Assembly (NCBI RefSeq): GCF_017310015.1
Contig: NZ_CP022297.1
Coordinates: 434,001 to 498,000 of the forward strand
Direction: 5' to 3'
From: Marinobacterium iners
GTDB lineage: Bacteria > Pseudomonadota > Gammaproteobacteria > Pseudomonadales > Balneatricaceae
DNA: 64,000 nucleotides
Shown: one piece after another, positions 1-8,822 of the stretch
Layout of the letters: each line of letters opens with the position of its first letter
How positions within the stretch are numbered: position 1 is the first letter of the stretch
Notes under the pieces: generated by a model
What the model saw: only the letters and a program-made list of their open reading frames with translations
What the model was told of the DNA's origin: nothing
The model's database searches: none
Program-made: the position numbers and the translations under genes

Positions 1-191
1 CCATACTGGAAATATAGTGCCACGCCCTCAGCCGATAGGCTGCCGACCAATAGAATTGACCAGTAAATGCCGGGCCTGAATACATGATTCAGAAATGACT
101 CAACAGCTGGTGTGCTCATCTGAGGTGCTCACGATAACGTTCAGAGAAAAGGTGTTGCAGGAGAGTAACGGGGCAGGAAACTTGAAGCAAG

Positions 192-220
192 CGACAGAGG
201 CTCTGAGAGAGCCTCTGTCG
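192..220 (-). terminator. Hairpin after ccp
   Basis: A perfect 13-bp inverted repeat (192-204 with 208-220, loop GAG) sits 8 bases beyond the cytochrome c peroxidase stop on the minus strand. The tract after it is only moderately T-rich, so it is a plausible but not classical intrinsic terminator. The rest of bases 1-227 holds no gene I can support. Confidence 0.6.
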
Positions 221-227
221 GGATGTT

Positions 228-1226
228 TCAATCAAACGGTTGAGGTTTCGGAGTCGCATCCACCGATGGTGGCAAAATCGGCATCAGGAACTGGGGCTGG
301 TCACCGGTCAGAGTTTTCATGAAGGCCACGATCTTGGCGTTTTCTTCATCGGTGAATTTACGGCCCAGCTGCAGGCGACCCATGATGTCGGTGGCTTCGG
401 TCAGGGTGGCCGCCTCACCGTCGTGGAAGTACGGATAGGTCAGCTCCACGTTGCGCAGGGTCGGTACCTTGAAGGTAAAACGATCCGCATCCTTGCCGGT
501 AACCGCCGCGCGGCCTTCAACAGGGTTGTTGGTCTGGTAGGGCTCAATCAGGCCCATTTTCTGGAACGAGTTGCCGCCGACTGCCGGGCCGTTGTGACAG
601 GCAACACAGCCGCTGGTCTTGAACAGCTCGTAGCCTTCACGCTCAAACGGGGTGATGGCATCCTGATCGCCCAGCAACCACTGGTCAAAACGGGCGTTTG
701 GTGTCACCAGCGTATTTTCGAACTCGGCAATGGCATCGGTGATCTTGTCGATATTCACCTCTTCATCACCGAATACCAGGCGGAATTCACGTACATAGCC
801 TGGAATGCTTTGAATGACATCGACGGCCAGCACGTGAGTGAAACCCATTTCGGCCGGGTTGGCGATCGGACCACCGGCTTGCTCCTTCAGGTCAGCCGCA
901 CGACCGTCCCAGAACTGTGCCACGTTGAGGCTGGAGTTAAGAACAGTGGGCGAGTTGATCGGACCCTGTGCCCAGCCATGTCCGATGGACGTCTTGATAT
1001 TGTCGGTGCCGCCCATGCTCAGGTTGTGGCAGGAGTTGCAGGAGATGAAACCTGACTTGGACAGGCGTGGGTCGAAGTAGAGTTTCTTGCCCAGTTCGGC
1101 CAGGGCCAGGTTCACGTTCTTGAGCGGTTCGATTGGCTGGATCGGCTCATTGGCAATGGCCGAGTGGCTCACAGTGCCGATGGCAAGTGCCAACAGTGAG
1201 TGTTTCAACAGGCGTGTAAGTGTCAT
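228..1226 (-). CDS. ccpA: Diheme cytochrome c peroxidase
   Basis: A periplasmic enzyme that reduces hydrogen peroxide to water with electrons from small cytochromes or azurin. The 332-residue protein starts with a Sec signal (residues 1 to about 25, cleavage after AIA). It has two heme c motifs, CNSCH at 63-67 and CVACH at 207-211, and the conserved GGPIANPAEMG segment near 118-128. Length and motif spacing fit bacterial diheme peroxidases; MauG is less likely because the length and context are those of CcpA. The ATG has an AGAGG ribosome site 8 bases upstream. A TTGAC-N4-ATCAA box upstream suggests FNR/Anr control at low oxygen, as known for this family. Confidence 0.93.
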   Translation of the reverse strand: MTLTRLLKHSLLALAIGTVSHSAIANEPIQPIEPLKNVNLALAELGKKLYFDPRLSKSGFISCNSCHNLSMGGTDNIKTSIGHGWAQGPINSPTVLNSSLNVAQFWDGRAADLKEQAGGPIANPAEMGFTHVLAVDVIQSIPGYVREFRLVFGDEEVNIDKITDAIAEFENTLVTPNARFDQWLLGDQDAITPFEREGYELFKTSGCVACHNGPAVGGNSFQKMGLIEPYQTNNPVEGRAAVTGKDADRFTFKVPTLRNVELTYPYFHDGEAATLTEATDIMGRLQLGRKFTDEENAKIVAFMKTLTGDQPQFLMPILPPSVDATPKPQPFD

Positions 1227-1286
1227 GGCTTGTGCCTCTTTCAGTGGGCTTGAGTTCCATCATGGCCTTGTTAATCTTCGGTCGCG

Positions 1287-1300
1287 TTGACTGGGATCAA
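1287..1300. promoter_or_regulatory. FNR/Anr-type box upstream of ccp
   Basis: The sequence TTGACTGGGATCAA matches the FNR/Anr consensus TTGAT-N4-ATCAA with one mismatch. It lies 61-74 bases before the ccp start codon on the minus strand. Anr/FNR activation of ccpA under low oxygen is established in related bacteria; here it is inferred from the site. Confidence 0.6.
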
Positions 1301-1373
1301 GTAATGCGCCGGGCTTCTCTGGGTTGAAGTGCCTGACCAAAAAATGAGTGTAGATGTTATCGCAACAGCATGT

Positions 1374-1437
1374 TGCACAAATATAGTGCAAGGCGCCATA
1401 TTAGTGCTTTTATTGCACTAATGTGGTGCTGTATAAT
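1374..1437 (+). promoter_or_regulatory. gdhA promoter region with two NtrC-like boxes
   Basis: TGCACAAATATAGTGCA (1374-1390) and TGCACTAATGTGGTGCT (1414-1430) both have the TGCAC-N7-GTGC layout of NtrC sites. An overlapping inverted repeat ATTAGTGC / GCACTAAT spans about 1400-1422. A perfect TATAAT (1432-1437) follows the second box directly, with a weak TTTATT 17 bases before it. I see no sigma-54 -24/-12 element. The layout fits nitrogen-dependent repression or modulation of glutamate dehydrogenase from a sigma-70 promoter. The rest of 1301-1561 shows nothing else. Confidence 0.5.
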
Positions 1438-1564
1438 ACCGAGCTTTTTTCCGGCGGGTGTCCCGGTTCTGCCTGTTCAACTGGGGTGTTTCTGCCAGTT
1501 GTCATTCTTTCATCGACTCTGGTGTTGCCCGTGAAGCTTTAATCCATTCATCAGAGGTACATTG

Positions 1565-2917
1565 ATGTCCTACATCCATAACACCATCACGCAGCTGATG
1601 GCTTCCAGCCCCGCCCAGGCAGAGTTTTATCAGGCTGTTGAAGAGGTACTTGAGTCGCTGGAACCCTTGCTGGAGTCAGAAGCACGCTACCGGGACAGCG
1701 GTATCATTGAGCGCATGGTAGAACCAGAACGCCAGATCATGTTCCGCATTCCCTGGGTTGATGACAAGGGCAAGGTGCAGGTCAACAAGGGCTACCGCAT
1801 CGAATTCAATTCGGCTCTGGGCCCGTATAAGGGCGGTCTGCGATTTCACCCTTCCGTAAATGCCGGCATCATCAAATTTCTCGGTTTTGAACAGATATTC
1901 AAAAATGCCCTGACCGGTTTGGCAATTGGTGGTGGCAAGGGCGGTGCCAACTTCAATCCCAAAGGGCGCTCCGATCAGGAGATCATGCGCTTCTGTCAAT
2001 CTTTCATGAACGAGCTGTACCGTCACATCGGCCCGACGACTGACGTGCCGGCGGGTGATATTGGTGTGGGTGCGCGTGAGATCGGCTACCTGTTCGGGCA
2101 ATACAAGCGCTTGACTGGCCGTTATGAAGGAGTTCTGACCGGCAAGGGGTTGCTGTGGGGTGGTTCACTGGTACGCAAGGAAGCCACGGGTTACGGCTGT
2201 GTCTACTTCGCCCAGAACATGTTGCAGGCCCATGCCGACTCGCTGGCGGGCAAAACCTGTCTGGTGTCCGGTGCCGGCAACGTGGCGATCTACACCATCG
2301 AGAAACTGTATCACCTTGGCGCCCGTCCGGTTACATGTTCTGACTCTACCGGTACGCTGTATGACTGTCACGGTATCAATCTGGATACCCTCAAACAGAT
2401 CAAGGAAGAGCGTCGTGGCTCGCTGGCCGAATATCTGGAAGAACATCCGAAAGCGGAGTTTACCCCGGTTGAGGCCTACCCTGAAAATGGCCATGCCGTA
2501 TGGCGCTATACGGCCGATGCTGCCTTCCCATGTGCAACTCAGAACGAGTTGACCGAAGCGGATGCGCGCGCACTCATCGGTAATGGCGTGCGCTGCATTA
2601 GTGAAGGTGCCAACATGCCTTCAACGCCTGAGGCGGTGGAAGTGTTTATCGCCGAGCGTATTCACTATGGCCCGGGTAAGGCGGCCAACGCAGGCGGCGT
2701 TGCTACCAGCCAGTTGGAAATGGCACAGAATGCCAGCATGCAACAGTGGACCTTCGAGCAGGTCGATGAACGCCTGCAACAGATCATGGCTGGTATCTAC
2801 CAGCGCTGCAGTGAAACGGCCAAGGCATTTGACCAGCCACATAATTTGGTACTGGGTGCCAATATTGCCGGTTTCCGCCGGGTGGCGGATGCCATGCTGG
2901 AGCAGGGTGTGGTTTAA
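1565..2917 (+). CDS. gdhA: NADP-dependent glutamate dehydrogenase
   Basis: A cytoplasmic enzyme that makes L-glutamate from 2-oxoglutarate, ammonia and NADPH when ammonia is plentiful. The product is 450 residues, the usual size of the hexameric class. The dimerisation/catalytic part carries the GPYKGGLRFHP segment (86-95) and the active-site GGGKGG with Lys125. The Rossmann glycine motif GAGNVA follows near 235. I chose the ATG at 1565 because AGAGG lies 7 bases upstream. It is a single-gene unit with its own terminator at 2943 and NtrC-like boxes in front. NADP specificity is inferred from overall similarity to GdhA. Confidence 0.95.
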   Translation: MSYIHNTITQLMASSPAQAEFYQAVEEVLESLEPLLESEARYRDSGIIERMVEPERQIMFRIPWVDDKGKVQVNKGYRIEFNSALGPYKGGLRFHPSVNAGIIKFLGFEQIFKNALTGLAIGGGKGGANFNPKGRSDQEIMRFCQSFMNELYRHIGPTTDVPAGDIGVGAREIGYLFGQYKRLTGRYEGVLTGKGLLWGGSLVRKEATGYGCVYFAQNMLQAHADSLAGKTCLVSGAGNVAIYTIEKLYHLGARPVTCSDSTGTLYDCHGINLDTLKQIKEERRGSLAEYLEEHPKAEFTPVEAYPENGHAVWRYTADAAFPCATQNELTEADARALIGNGVRCISEGANMPSTPEAVEVFIAERIHYGPGKAANAGGVATSQLEMAQNASMQQWTFEQVDERLQQIMAGIYQRCSETAKAFDQPHNLVLGANIAGFRRVADAMLEQGVV

Positions 2918-2942
2918 TCACCTGAACCGGTTTTGCCATCAT

Positions 2943-2968
2943 AGCCCGGGCCCTGTGCCCGGGCTTTT
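2943..2968 (+). terminator. Terminator after gdhA
   Basis: AGCCCGGG and CCCGGGCT form an 8-bp GC-rich stem with a 7-base loop, followed by TTTTGC. It lies 25 bases past the gdhA stop and 18 bases before the next start. Confidence 0.85.
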
Positions 2969-2986
2969 GCTTATTGGAGTCTAAGG

Positions 2987-4195
2987 ATGCGGTCTCTGGC
3001 CCCTGAATTTGTTGTGATGCTGGCAGGTATCACGGCTGCCCTTCATATCGGAAAACTGCCACCAGCCATTCCGGTGCTGCAGGATGCTCTTGGTGTCACG
3101 TTGGTTGAGGCCGGATTCCTGCTGTCTTTGGTACAGCTGGCCGGCATGCTGGCAGGGGCCTTGATCGGGCTGCTGGCGGACAGTGCCGGCTTGCGCCGCA
3201 GTGTACTGCTGGGGCTGGGTATTCTGATGCTCGCCAGCCTGCTCGGCAGCCAGGCACAGAGTGCGGCCATGCTGCTGTTGCTGAGGGGTATTGAGGGTTT
3301 CGGTTTTCTGCTGGTGACGCTATCCGGTCCGGGGCTGATTCGGCACCTGGTGGTGGCAGAGAAGTTGAGCCTGCGGCTTGGCTGGTGGGGGTGCTATATG
3401 GGGCTGGGCACCGGCACGGCCTTGTTGGCTGGGCCGTGGGTAATGGCACAGGTGGGCTGGCAAGGCTGGTGGATATTGATGGCACTGTTGTCGCTGCTGA
3501 TGCTGTTCTGGGTCTGGCGTGCCGTGCCACCGGATCAGCAACTGCATACGCGCCAGGAGGGGCCGGTAGGTGGTGCGTTGGGACGTGTGCTGGGGCGGCT
3601 GAAACTGACCCTGAGTCATCCGGGCCCCTGGCTGGTGGCGATGATTTTCGCCACCTATTCCGGTCAGTGGCTTTCAGTCATCGGCTTTCTGCCCTCAATC
3701 TATTCCGAGGCGGGCATCAGTGCCGGGCTGGTGGGCCCGCTGACGGCTCTGGCGGCGGTGGTCAACATTATTGGTAATGTCCTGTCGGGGCGTTTGCTGC
3801 ATGTGGGGGTAGGGGCAAGGCAGTTGCTTTATGGCGGTTTTGCTGTAATGGCAATGACCACGTGGTTTGCTTTCTCGGCTCTGACAGCTGACTTCCCTTG
3901 GCTGCGTTACCTTGCTGTACTGCTGTTTTCGGCCATCGGCGGCATGGTACCGGGAGCGTTGTTCTCGCTGGCGGTAAGGTTGGCACCGGACAGTTCGGTG
4001 GTGTCGACCTGTGTTGGCTGGATGTTGCAGTGGTCGGCTTTTGGTCAGTTTGTGGCGCCGCCAGCCATCGCCTGGCTGGCAGCTCAGGCTGGTGGCTGGC
4101 ACTGGACCTGGATGGCAACCGGTGCGATGTCACTGCTTGGTGTCGTGCTGGTGACCAGGGTCAGCCGTCTGCCGGGGTTCGCTGCTGCTCACTGA
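2987..4195 (+). CDS. MFS transporter
   Basis: An inner-membrane major facilitator superfamily carrier of 402 residues with about 12 hydrophobic segments. The loop after segment 2 carries the MFS signature in the form GLLADSAGLRRS (near residues 60-71). The charged linker between the two six-helix halves is near residues 180-200. Hydrophobicity, the N-terminal segment LHIGKLPPAIPVL and length resemble the CynX/NimT branch, but the substrate cannot be told. The ATG follows GGAG in a short leader after the gdhA terminator. Its last 35 bases overlap tail-to-tail with the convergent ATP-grasp gene. Confidence 0.85.
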   Translation: MRSLAPEFVVMLAGITAALHIGKLPPAIPVLQDALGVTLVEAGFLLSLVQLAGMLAGALIGLLADSAGLRRSVLLGLGILMLASLLGSQAQSAAMLLLLRGIEGFGFLLVTLSGPGLIRHLVVAEKLSLRLGWWGCYMGLGTGTALLAGPWVMAQVGWQGWWILMALLSLLMLFWVWRAVPPDQQLHTRQEGPVGGALGRVLGRLKLTLSHPGPWLVAMIFATYSGQWLSVIGFLPSIYSEAGISAGLVGPLTALAAVVNIIGNVLSGRLLHVGVGARQLLYGGFAVMAMTTWFAFSALTADFPWLRYLAVLLFSAIGGMVPGALFSLAVRLAPDSSVVSTCVGWMLQWSAFGQFVAPPAIAWLAAQAGGWHWTWMATGAMSLLGVVLVTRVSRLPGFAAAH

Positions 4196-5198
4196 GGATG
4201 CTGTTTACCAGGCAGAGCGGTGCAGGATCAATATCGCCCGGCTTGGCGCCAGCCTGCTGCATGGCCCACTCGACTCGTGCCTCGGGGGTCAGGTGAGGAC
4301 GACGCAGTGCCTCAACCGCCTGCAGGCGTGGCAGCAGGCCCTTGCCATTGGCAATCTGGATGGCTAGCCCGGGGCGGGCATTCAACTCCAGCAGCAGCGG
4401 GCCACGCAATGCGTCGACGACCAGGTCCACCCCCATGTAGCCAAGCCCGGTGGCTTCATAACAGCTGCTGGCCATGTTCAGCAGGTACTGCCAGCTTTCG
4501 ATCTCGATGCTGTTGAGTTCAAGGCCGGTATCGGGATGCAGCGTCAATGGACGGTCGAACTGCACGGCGTTGCGGGCGCGGCCGTTGGCAAGATCCAGCC
4601 CGACACCCACTGCACCCTGATGCAGGTTGGCCTTGCCATCTGAAGCACGCGTTGCCAGCCGCAGCATCGCCATTACGGGATAGCCCTGGAACACGATGAT
4701 GCGAATGTCCGGTACACCTTGAAAAGAGTGGCGTGCAAGGCCTGGTTCGGAGCGTACCAAAGCCTCAACGATGGCTACATCGGGGGCGCCGCCCAGTGAG
4801 TAGAGCCCCGCCAGAATATTGGACAGGTGGCGCTCGATTTCCTGCAGCGAAATTTCCATCCCGGATGCTTTGATAAAGCGCTCACCCTCATGCGAGCCGA
4901 TCACCAGAATGCCCTTGCCGCCGGAGCCCTTGGCCGGTTTGATGGCAAAGCCATCGAACCCTTTAACCCGCTCCATGAAGTGGCCAATTTCGTGCTGCTC
5001 ACGCACCACCTGCAGCAGAGCAGGTGTGGCGACGCCATACTCTGCCACGGTCTGTTTGGTCAACAGCTTGTTGTCTACCAGTGGGTAGGCACTGCGGTCG
5101 TTATAGCGCGCAATATAGTCAATATTGCGCTTGTTCATATTGAGGATGCCGAGCCGGTTCATGCGGCGCGGGCTGATCCAATCGCCCCACCAGCCCAT
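4161..5198 (-). CDS. RimK-like ATP-grasp ligase
   Basis: A 345-residue ATP-grasp protein of the alpha-L-glutamate ligase-like family (RimK relatives). The glycine-rich ATP loop reads KPAKGSGGKGILVIG near residues 87-101. The metal-binding region ends in LLELNARPGLAIQIAN. RimK itself adds glutamates to ribosomal protein S6; this branch is distinct and its substrate is unknown. It is the last gene of a three-gene minus-strand operon with a 7TM transglutaminase-like protein and a retropepsin-like lipoprotein. Its ATG shares bases with the upstream TAA stop (TAATG), which points to translational coupling and fixes the start. Confidence 0.88.
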   Translation of the reverse strand: MGWWGDWISPRRMNRLGILNMNKRNIDYIARYNDRSAYPLVDNKLLTKQTVAEYGVATPALLQVVREQHEIGHFMERVKGFDGFAIKPAKGSGGKGILVIGSHEGERFIKASGMEISLQEIERHLSNILAGLYSLGGAPDVAIVEALVRSEPGLARHSFQGVPDIRIIVFQGYPVMAMLRLATRASDGKANLHQGAVGVGLDLANGRARNAVQFDRPLTLHPDTGLELNSIEIESWQYLLNMASSCYEATGLGYMGVDLVVDALRGPLLLELNARPGLAIQIANGKGLLPRLQAVEALRRPHLTPEARVEWAMQQAGAKPGDIDPAPLCLVNSILSEQQRTPADG

Positions 5199-6715
5199 TA
5201 GTCGTACCTTTTCATCGGGGTGAATCGGCGCAGTTCGGTGAGCTTGTAACCGGTATACTGACCCAGCAGCAGGATTAGCCCCAGTACTACAAGGTGTAGC
5301 TCGGGAAAATTGAAGCTGAGGTGCTCTGCCAGCGGCGCGCGCATCACCAGGAATGCAAAAATGGCGACCAACAGGCTGCCAAAGCCCTGAGTAACCACCT
5401 CGCGAGCACCTTCTTCTTCCCACAGGATCGACATGCGCTCAATGGTCCAGGCCAGAATGACCATCGGGAAAAGTGTGACGGTCATGCCGGTGCTGTAGCC
5501 CATTTGGTAGCCGATAATACTGATGCCAGCGGTGATAAACAGCACCAGTACAATCAGAGCCGATATGCGTGATACCAGCAGCAGGTTCAGGCTGGATAGA
5601 TATCCTCGCATCAAGAGCCCCAGTGTGACCACGCCGATAAAGGCCGCTAGGCCTGGCAGTAGAGAGGTTTGCACAAAGGCCACAGCAATCAATACCGGCA
5701 TGAATGTGCCGGAAGTCTTTATGCCAACCACTATTCGCATCAGGCAGACCACCAGTGCACCAAACGGAAGCAACAACAGCATGCGGAACATGCCTTGCTG
5801 CTCAACCGGGAGTTGATGCAGGCTGAAGGCCCCGAACGCCTGCCCGTCAGCCTCGGCGCGGATGATCTGCAGGGCGGGAACTGTCTGACGCAACATTGAG
5901 AAGCTGACCACCGAGTTGCTGCCTCCGGTTACATCCAGTAATGAACTGGCCTCCTGCCGCCAGAGCAATACATCATCCGGCACCCCTTGCTCAGCGGTAC
6001 GTGGGTTGAACGTGAGCCAGCGCTTGCCGTCATGTACCTGCAGCCAGGGTAGCAGCGATTGCTGTCGGCGAGCGTCCTCAAGTCGCAGTCCTTCGGCGAT
6101 GCGAGCCGGTGTGCCGCTGTGGTTGATGAGAAGGTAAAGGGCCTCGGCGCGGGTTCTGTCACTCAGCAAAAGTCGCGTATTCTGGTCCGGTGTTGGGCTG
6201 TTAAGCAGGGTGATCAATTCGCGTGTGAAGCTGGCCGGATTGCTGGAGCGACTGCCCGCCAGCTCAATCGCCGAGCGTGCGGCCGCAATGTCCGGTCCCT
6301 CCAGAAAAACTTCGCTGGCGGTGACTGGAGTATTGTCGGGCTCAGTGTCGGTCTGTGCGGAAGCGATCAGTCGGCTCTTGAAGTAGAGTGTCTGTGGGCC
6401 GTTTGCCTGGCGGATTGTCCACTCCGCACGGCGATCATGGCCACGTTGTGTAATGGCAAAACCGTAACCGGGTGAAGCTGCCTGCTCGGACAGTACCGAA
6501 AATCCCGGCGGACTGTCCGGCAGGTTGAGGCTGACCGTGACGGGCTCGCCCCAGGCACGAAAATCGACCCGTGCTTCGACCAGCCAGACAGGCTGTTGCT
6601 GCCCTGGCAGCCAAGGAACCCCCAGCTGATAATGACGCAGAACGGCCAGCAGAACGCCGGCCAGAATCAGCAGGCCTGTTGCAATATAAAACGGGGCTTT
6701 GGAATGTCGGCTCAA
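5198..6715 (-). CDS. Inactive transglutaminase-like protein with 7 TM helices
   Basis: A 505-residue inner-membrane protein of the family described as an inactive transglutaminase fused to seven transmembrane helices. An N-terminal membrane anchor (about 10-30) is followed by a periplasmic domain to about residue 300. That part has a transglutaminase-like fold region (RAEALYLLINHSGTPARIAEGL, near 190-210) but I see no clear catalytic Cys-His-Asp set. The last 200 residues hold about seven hydrophobic helices. The start ATG overlaps the upstream stop by four bases (ATGA), and its own stop overlaps the ATP-grasp start. The trio is common in gammaproteobacteria; a role in moving or signalling a peptide-like compound is only inferred. 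Confidence 0.85.
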   Translation of the reverse strand: MSRHSKAPFYIATGLLILAGVLLAVLRHYQLGVPWLPGQQQPVWLVEARVDFRAWGEPVTVSLNLPDSPPGFSVLSEQAASPGYGFAITQRGHDRRAEWTIRQANGPQTLYFKSRLIASAQTDTEPDNTPVTASEVFLEGPDIAAARSAIELAGSRSSNPASFTRELITLLNSPTPDQNTRLLLSDRTRAEALYLLINHSGTPARIAEGLRLEDARRQQSLLPWLQVHDGKRWLTFNPRTAEQGVPDDVLLWRQEASSLLDVTGGSNSVVSFSMLRQTVPALQIIRAEADGQAFGAFSLHQLPVEQQGMFRMLLLLPFGALVVCLMRIVVGIKTSGTFMPVLIAVAFVQTSLLPGLAAFIGVVTLGLLMRGYLSSLNLLLVSRISALIVLVLFITAGISIIGYQMGYSTGMTVTLFPMVILAWTIERMSILWEEEGAREVVTQGFGSLLVAIFAFLVMRAPLAEHLSFNFPELHLVVLGLILLLGQYTGYKLTELRRFTPMKRYD

Positions 6716-7521
6716 GGTGTTTTGGCTCCCTGTTCAGTATTGAGGCCTTCGGGCAGCTCGGTCACGAACTCCTGGCCCACATCGATCAGCATCACATCAC
6801 GCAGGATATTGCGTCCAACCAGTACCGGGTAGGTCAGGTGGCTGCGATCGCTCAGGGTAAATTCAGCCAGGTCACGGTGATCGCCAATCATGAACGGCAG
6901 CTCTACGACAATGCGTCGTTCGGGGTCATCGGTGTTTGATTGTATGATGCGAGCACGTCGGGAAATTTCATGCTCCATGGTCAGGGTTTCATCACGGCCG
7001 GGTACACTGATATCAAACCGGACCCAAGGCTGTCCGTTGCGTTCAAAACGCTGGATATTGAGTGCATGCAGGGAAGAGGTTGTGGCTCCGCTGTCAATGC
7101 GTGCAGTATAGACTAGGCCTGGATCGGCAATGTAAATCGGTTCCGTCTCACCCACCACCAGTTTGCCCTTGAGACGAGCGGACGGTTCGCTGGTGGTTGG
7201 CTGCGGTGGCAAAATGCTTGCCTGCTGTTGTGGCAGTGACTGAATCAGGTCCTGTTGTCGGTTCAAACGATCGAGCAGTGCCTGCTGGCGCAGCTGCTGG
7301 CGCGTTTCCATGACATCAAACTGCTCAAGAGTACGTGTTTCAAGAGCTTCAAGAGCTTCAAGGCGCTGCTGTTGCAGTTTGTGCTGTTGCTCCAGTTGAT
7401 CCAGCTCGGCACGCTCCAGAAACAGGTAACGATCGTGGCTACAGCCTGACAGCAGTACGGCAAGGCCCAGCAGAAAAGTAAGACGGGTGATCCTTGATCG
7501 GGACGAACGAGTAGAAAGCAT
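6712..7521 (-). CDS. Retropepsin-like zinc-protease family lipoprotein
   Basis: A 269-residue lipoprotein, first gene of the operon. The signal ends in the lipobox LLSGC (Cys near residue 27). A glutamine- and leucine-rich stretch predicted as coiled coil covers about 35-105. The C-terminal half is a retropepsin-like domain with the aspartic motif ARIDSGATTSS, the family annotated as RimB/ATP-dependent zinc protease. It probably sits in the periplasm attached to a membrane, where it could process a substrate made or sensed by the other two genes; that is inference. GGAG lies 6 bases before the ATG. Confidence 0.87.
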   Translation of the reverse strand: MLSTRSSRSRITRLTFLLGLAVLLSGCSHDRYLFLERAELDQLEQQHKLQQQRLEALEALETRTLEQFDVMETRQQLRQQALLDRLNRQQDLIQSLPQQQASILPPQPTTSEPSARLKGKLVVGETEPIYIADPGLVYTARIDSGATTSSLHALNIQRFERNGQPWVRFDISVPGRDETLTMEHEISRRARIIQSNTDDPERRIVVELPFMIGDHRDLAEFTLSDRSHLTYPVLVGRNILRDVMLIDVGQEFVTELPEGLNTEQGAKTP

Positions 7522-7728
7522 GGATAACTCCAGCCAGCAGATAAAGTAAGGAACCTGACAGTGTCAGTTGACTCTGATGTGGGTGCCGACTCTGCAGTAG
7601 CGCAGCTTAACAGACGGTGAAAAGTTCACCTGAATATGTTTTGCTGCAGCGTGCAACGTGACGTGGGCATGATAAGACCGCAAAGGATCGTCTGTCACTA
7701 ACCCGGGCAATAGAGGGAGAAAAAATTC

Positions 7729-8820
7729 GTGAAACAATGGCTAACAGGATTGTTGATCATGGTTATGACGGCATTGGCGGCTCTTGCCTGGCATCAGCTT
7801 GCCCCCGTTGAGCAGCAACAGGGGCGGGAAAAACGTCCTCAAGCCGTACACGTGGTCCAGCCAGAAGTACAGACAGTCAGGGATAGAATTGAAGCGGTTG
7901 GCACCTTGCGCTCGCGCGATGAAGTTGTGGTGACCAGTGAGGTTACCGGGCGGATTGTAGCGATTGATTTCACCACCGGTCAGCAAGTGAAAAAGGGGCA
8001 GCTTTTGGTGCAGCTGGATGATCGTCAGGCTCAGGCTGATCTGGCGGTAGCTGAGGCACGATTGGCCGATGCTCAGCGTCAATTGCGCCGAGCCCAGCAG
8101 CTGCGCAACAGCAACAGCATATCTCAGGCTCAGGTGGATGAACTGCGTACAACCGTCAATGTGGCCGAAGCCGAGCGACAGGCAGCCAGAGTCAGGGCAG
8201 CCAACCACCGTATCGTGGCCCCCTTTGCAGGCGTAGTCGGGCTGCGTGAGTTCAGTCCAGGTGCCTATATTGAAAGCGGAGACCCGCTGACCACTCTGGA
8301 TGCAAGCGGTGAGATGGAGCTGACCTTTGCCGTAGCTGAGCGTTTTGTCGGCCAGTTGCAGTCAGGGCAGCCTGTAAACAGTGTTACCTCGAGCTGGCCT
8401 GGCGAAGTGTTTCAAGGTGAACTGGCGGAGCTGGATACCCGAATCGACCCGCTTAGCCGAACGCTAAAGGTCAGGGCACTGATCGACAACAGTGAAGGAC
8501 GTCTGCGTCCGGGGCAATTCATGTCGGTTCGGTTGACACTCAGGCAGCGCGAGGCGCTGGTCGTACCTGAGCAGGCAGTGCTGTTGCAGGGGGATGAGCG
8601 CTATCTGTTCGTCGCCACTGGCGACAATACGGCCGAACGCCGTTCGGTACAGCTGGGCAGTCGTGAGCCGGGCAAGGTCGAAATTCTCTCGGGCATCAAC
8701 ACGGAAGATCGGGTTGTGATCACGGCTCAGGATCGGCTTTCCAGTGGTGATGCACTGCAGATTCTTGAAGGTACGGATAATGCCATTCCGGCGTCTGAGT
8801 TGATCCGGCAGGAGTCCTGA
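7729..8820 (+). CDS. RND efflux membrane fusion protein
   Basis: The periplasmic adaptor of a tripartite resistance-nodulation-division efflux pump. The 363-residue protein has an N-terminal anchor (about 5-22), a split biotinyl-lipoyl domain (ITGRIVAIDFTTGQQVKKGQLLVQLDD and the later IVAPFAGVVGLREFSPGAYI) around a short alpha hairpin, and a beta-barrel C-terminal half (RPGQFMSVRL). Translation starts at GTG 7729 after a GGGAG site. The pump gene begins 2 bases after its stop. No TolC-type channel or regulator gene is adjacent, so an outer-membrane partner elsewhere is expected. Confidence 0.92.
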   Translation: MKQWLTGLLIMVMTALAALAWHQLAPVEQQQGREKRPQAVHVVQPEVQTVRDRIEAVGTLRSRDEVVVTSEVTGRIVAIDFTTGQQVKKGQLLVQLDDRQAQADLAVAEARLADAQRQLRRAQQLRNSNSISQAQVDELRTTVNVAEAERQAARVRAANHRIVAPFAGVVGLREFSPGAYIESGDPLTTLDASGEMELTFAVAERFVGQLQSGQPVNSVTSSWPGEVFQGELAELDTRIDPLSRTLKVRALIDNSEGRLRPGQFMSVRLTLRQREALVVPEQAVLLQGDERYLFVATGDNTAERRSVQLGSREPGKVEILSGINTEDRVVITAQDRLSSGDALQILEGTDNAIPASELIRQES

Positions 8821-8822
8821 AC

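Noticed and set aside
95..322. A 75-codon frame at the left end
   Set aside because: It crosses the ccp terminator and the antisense of the ccp 3' end and has no domain or ribosome site.
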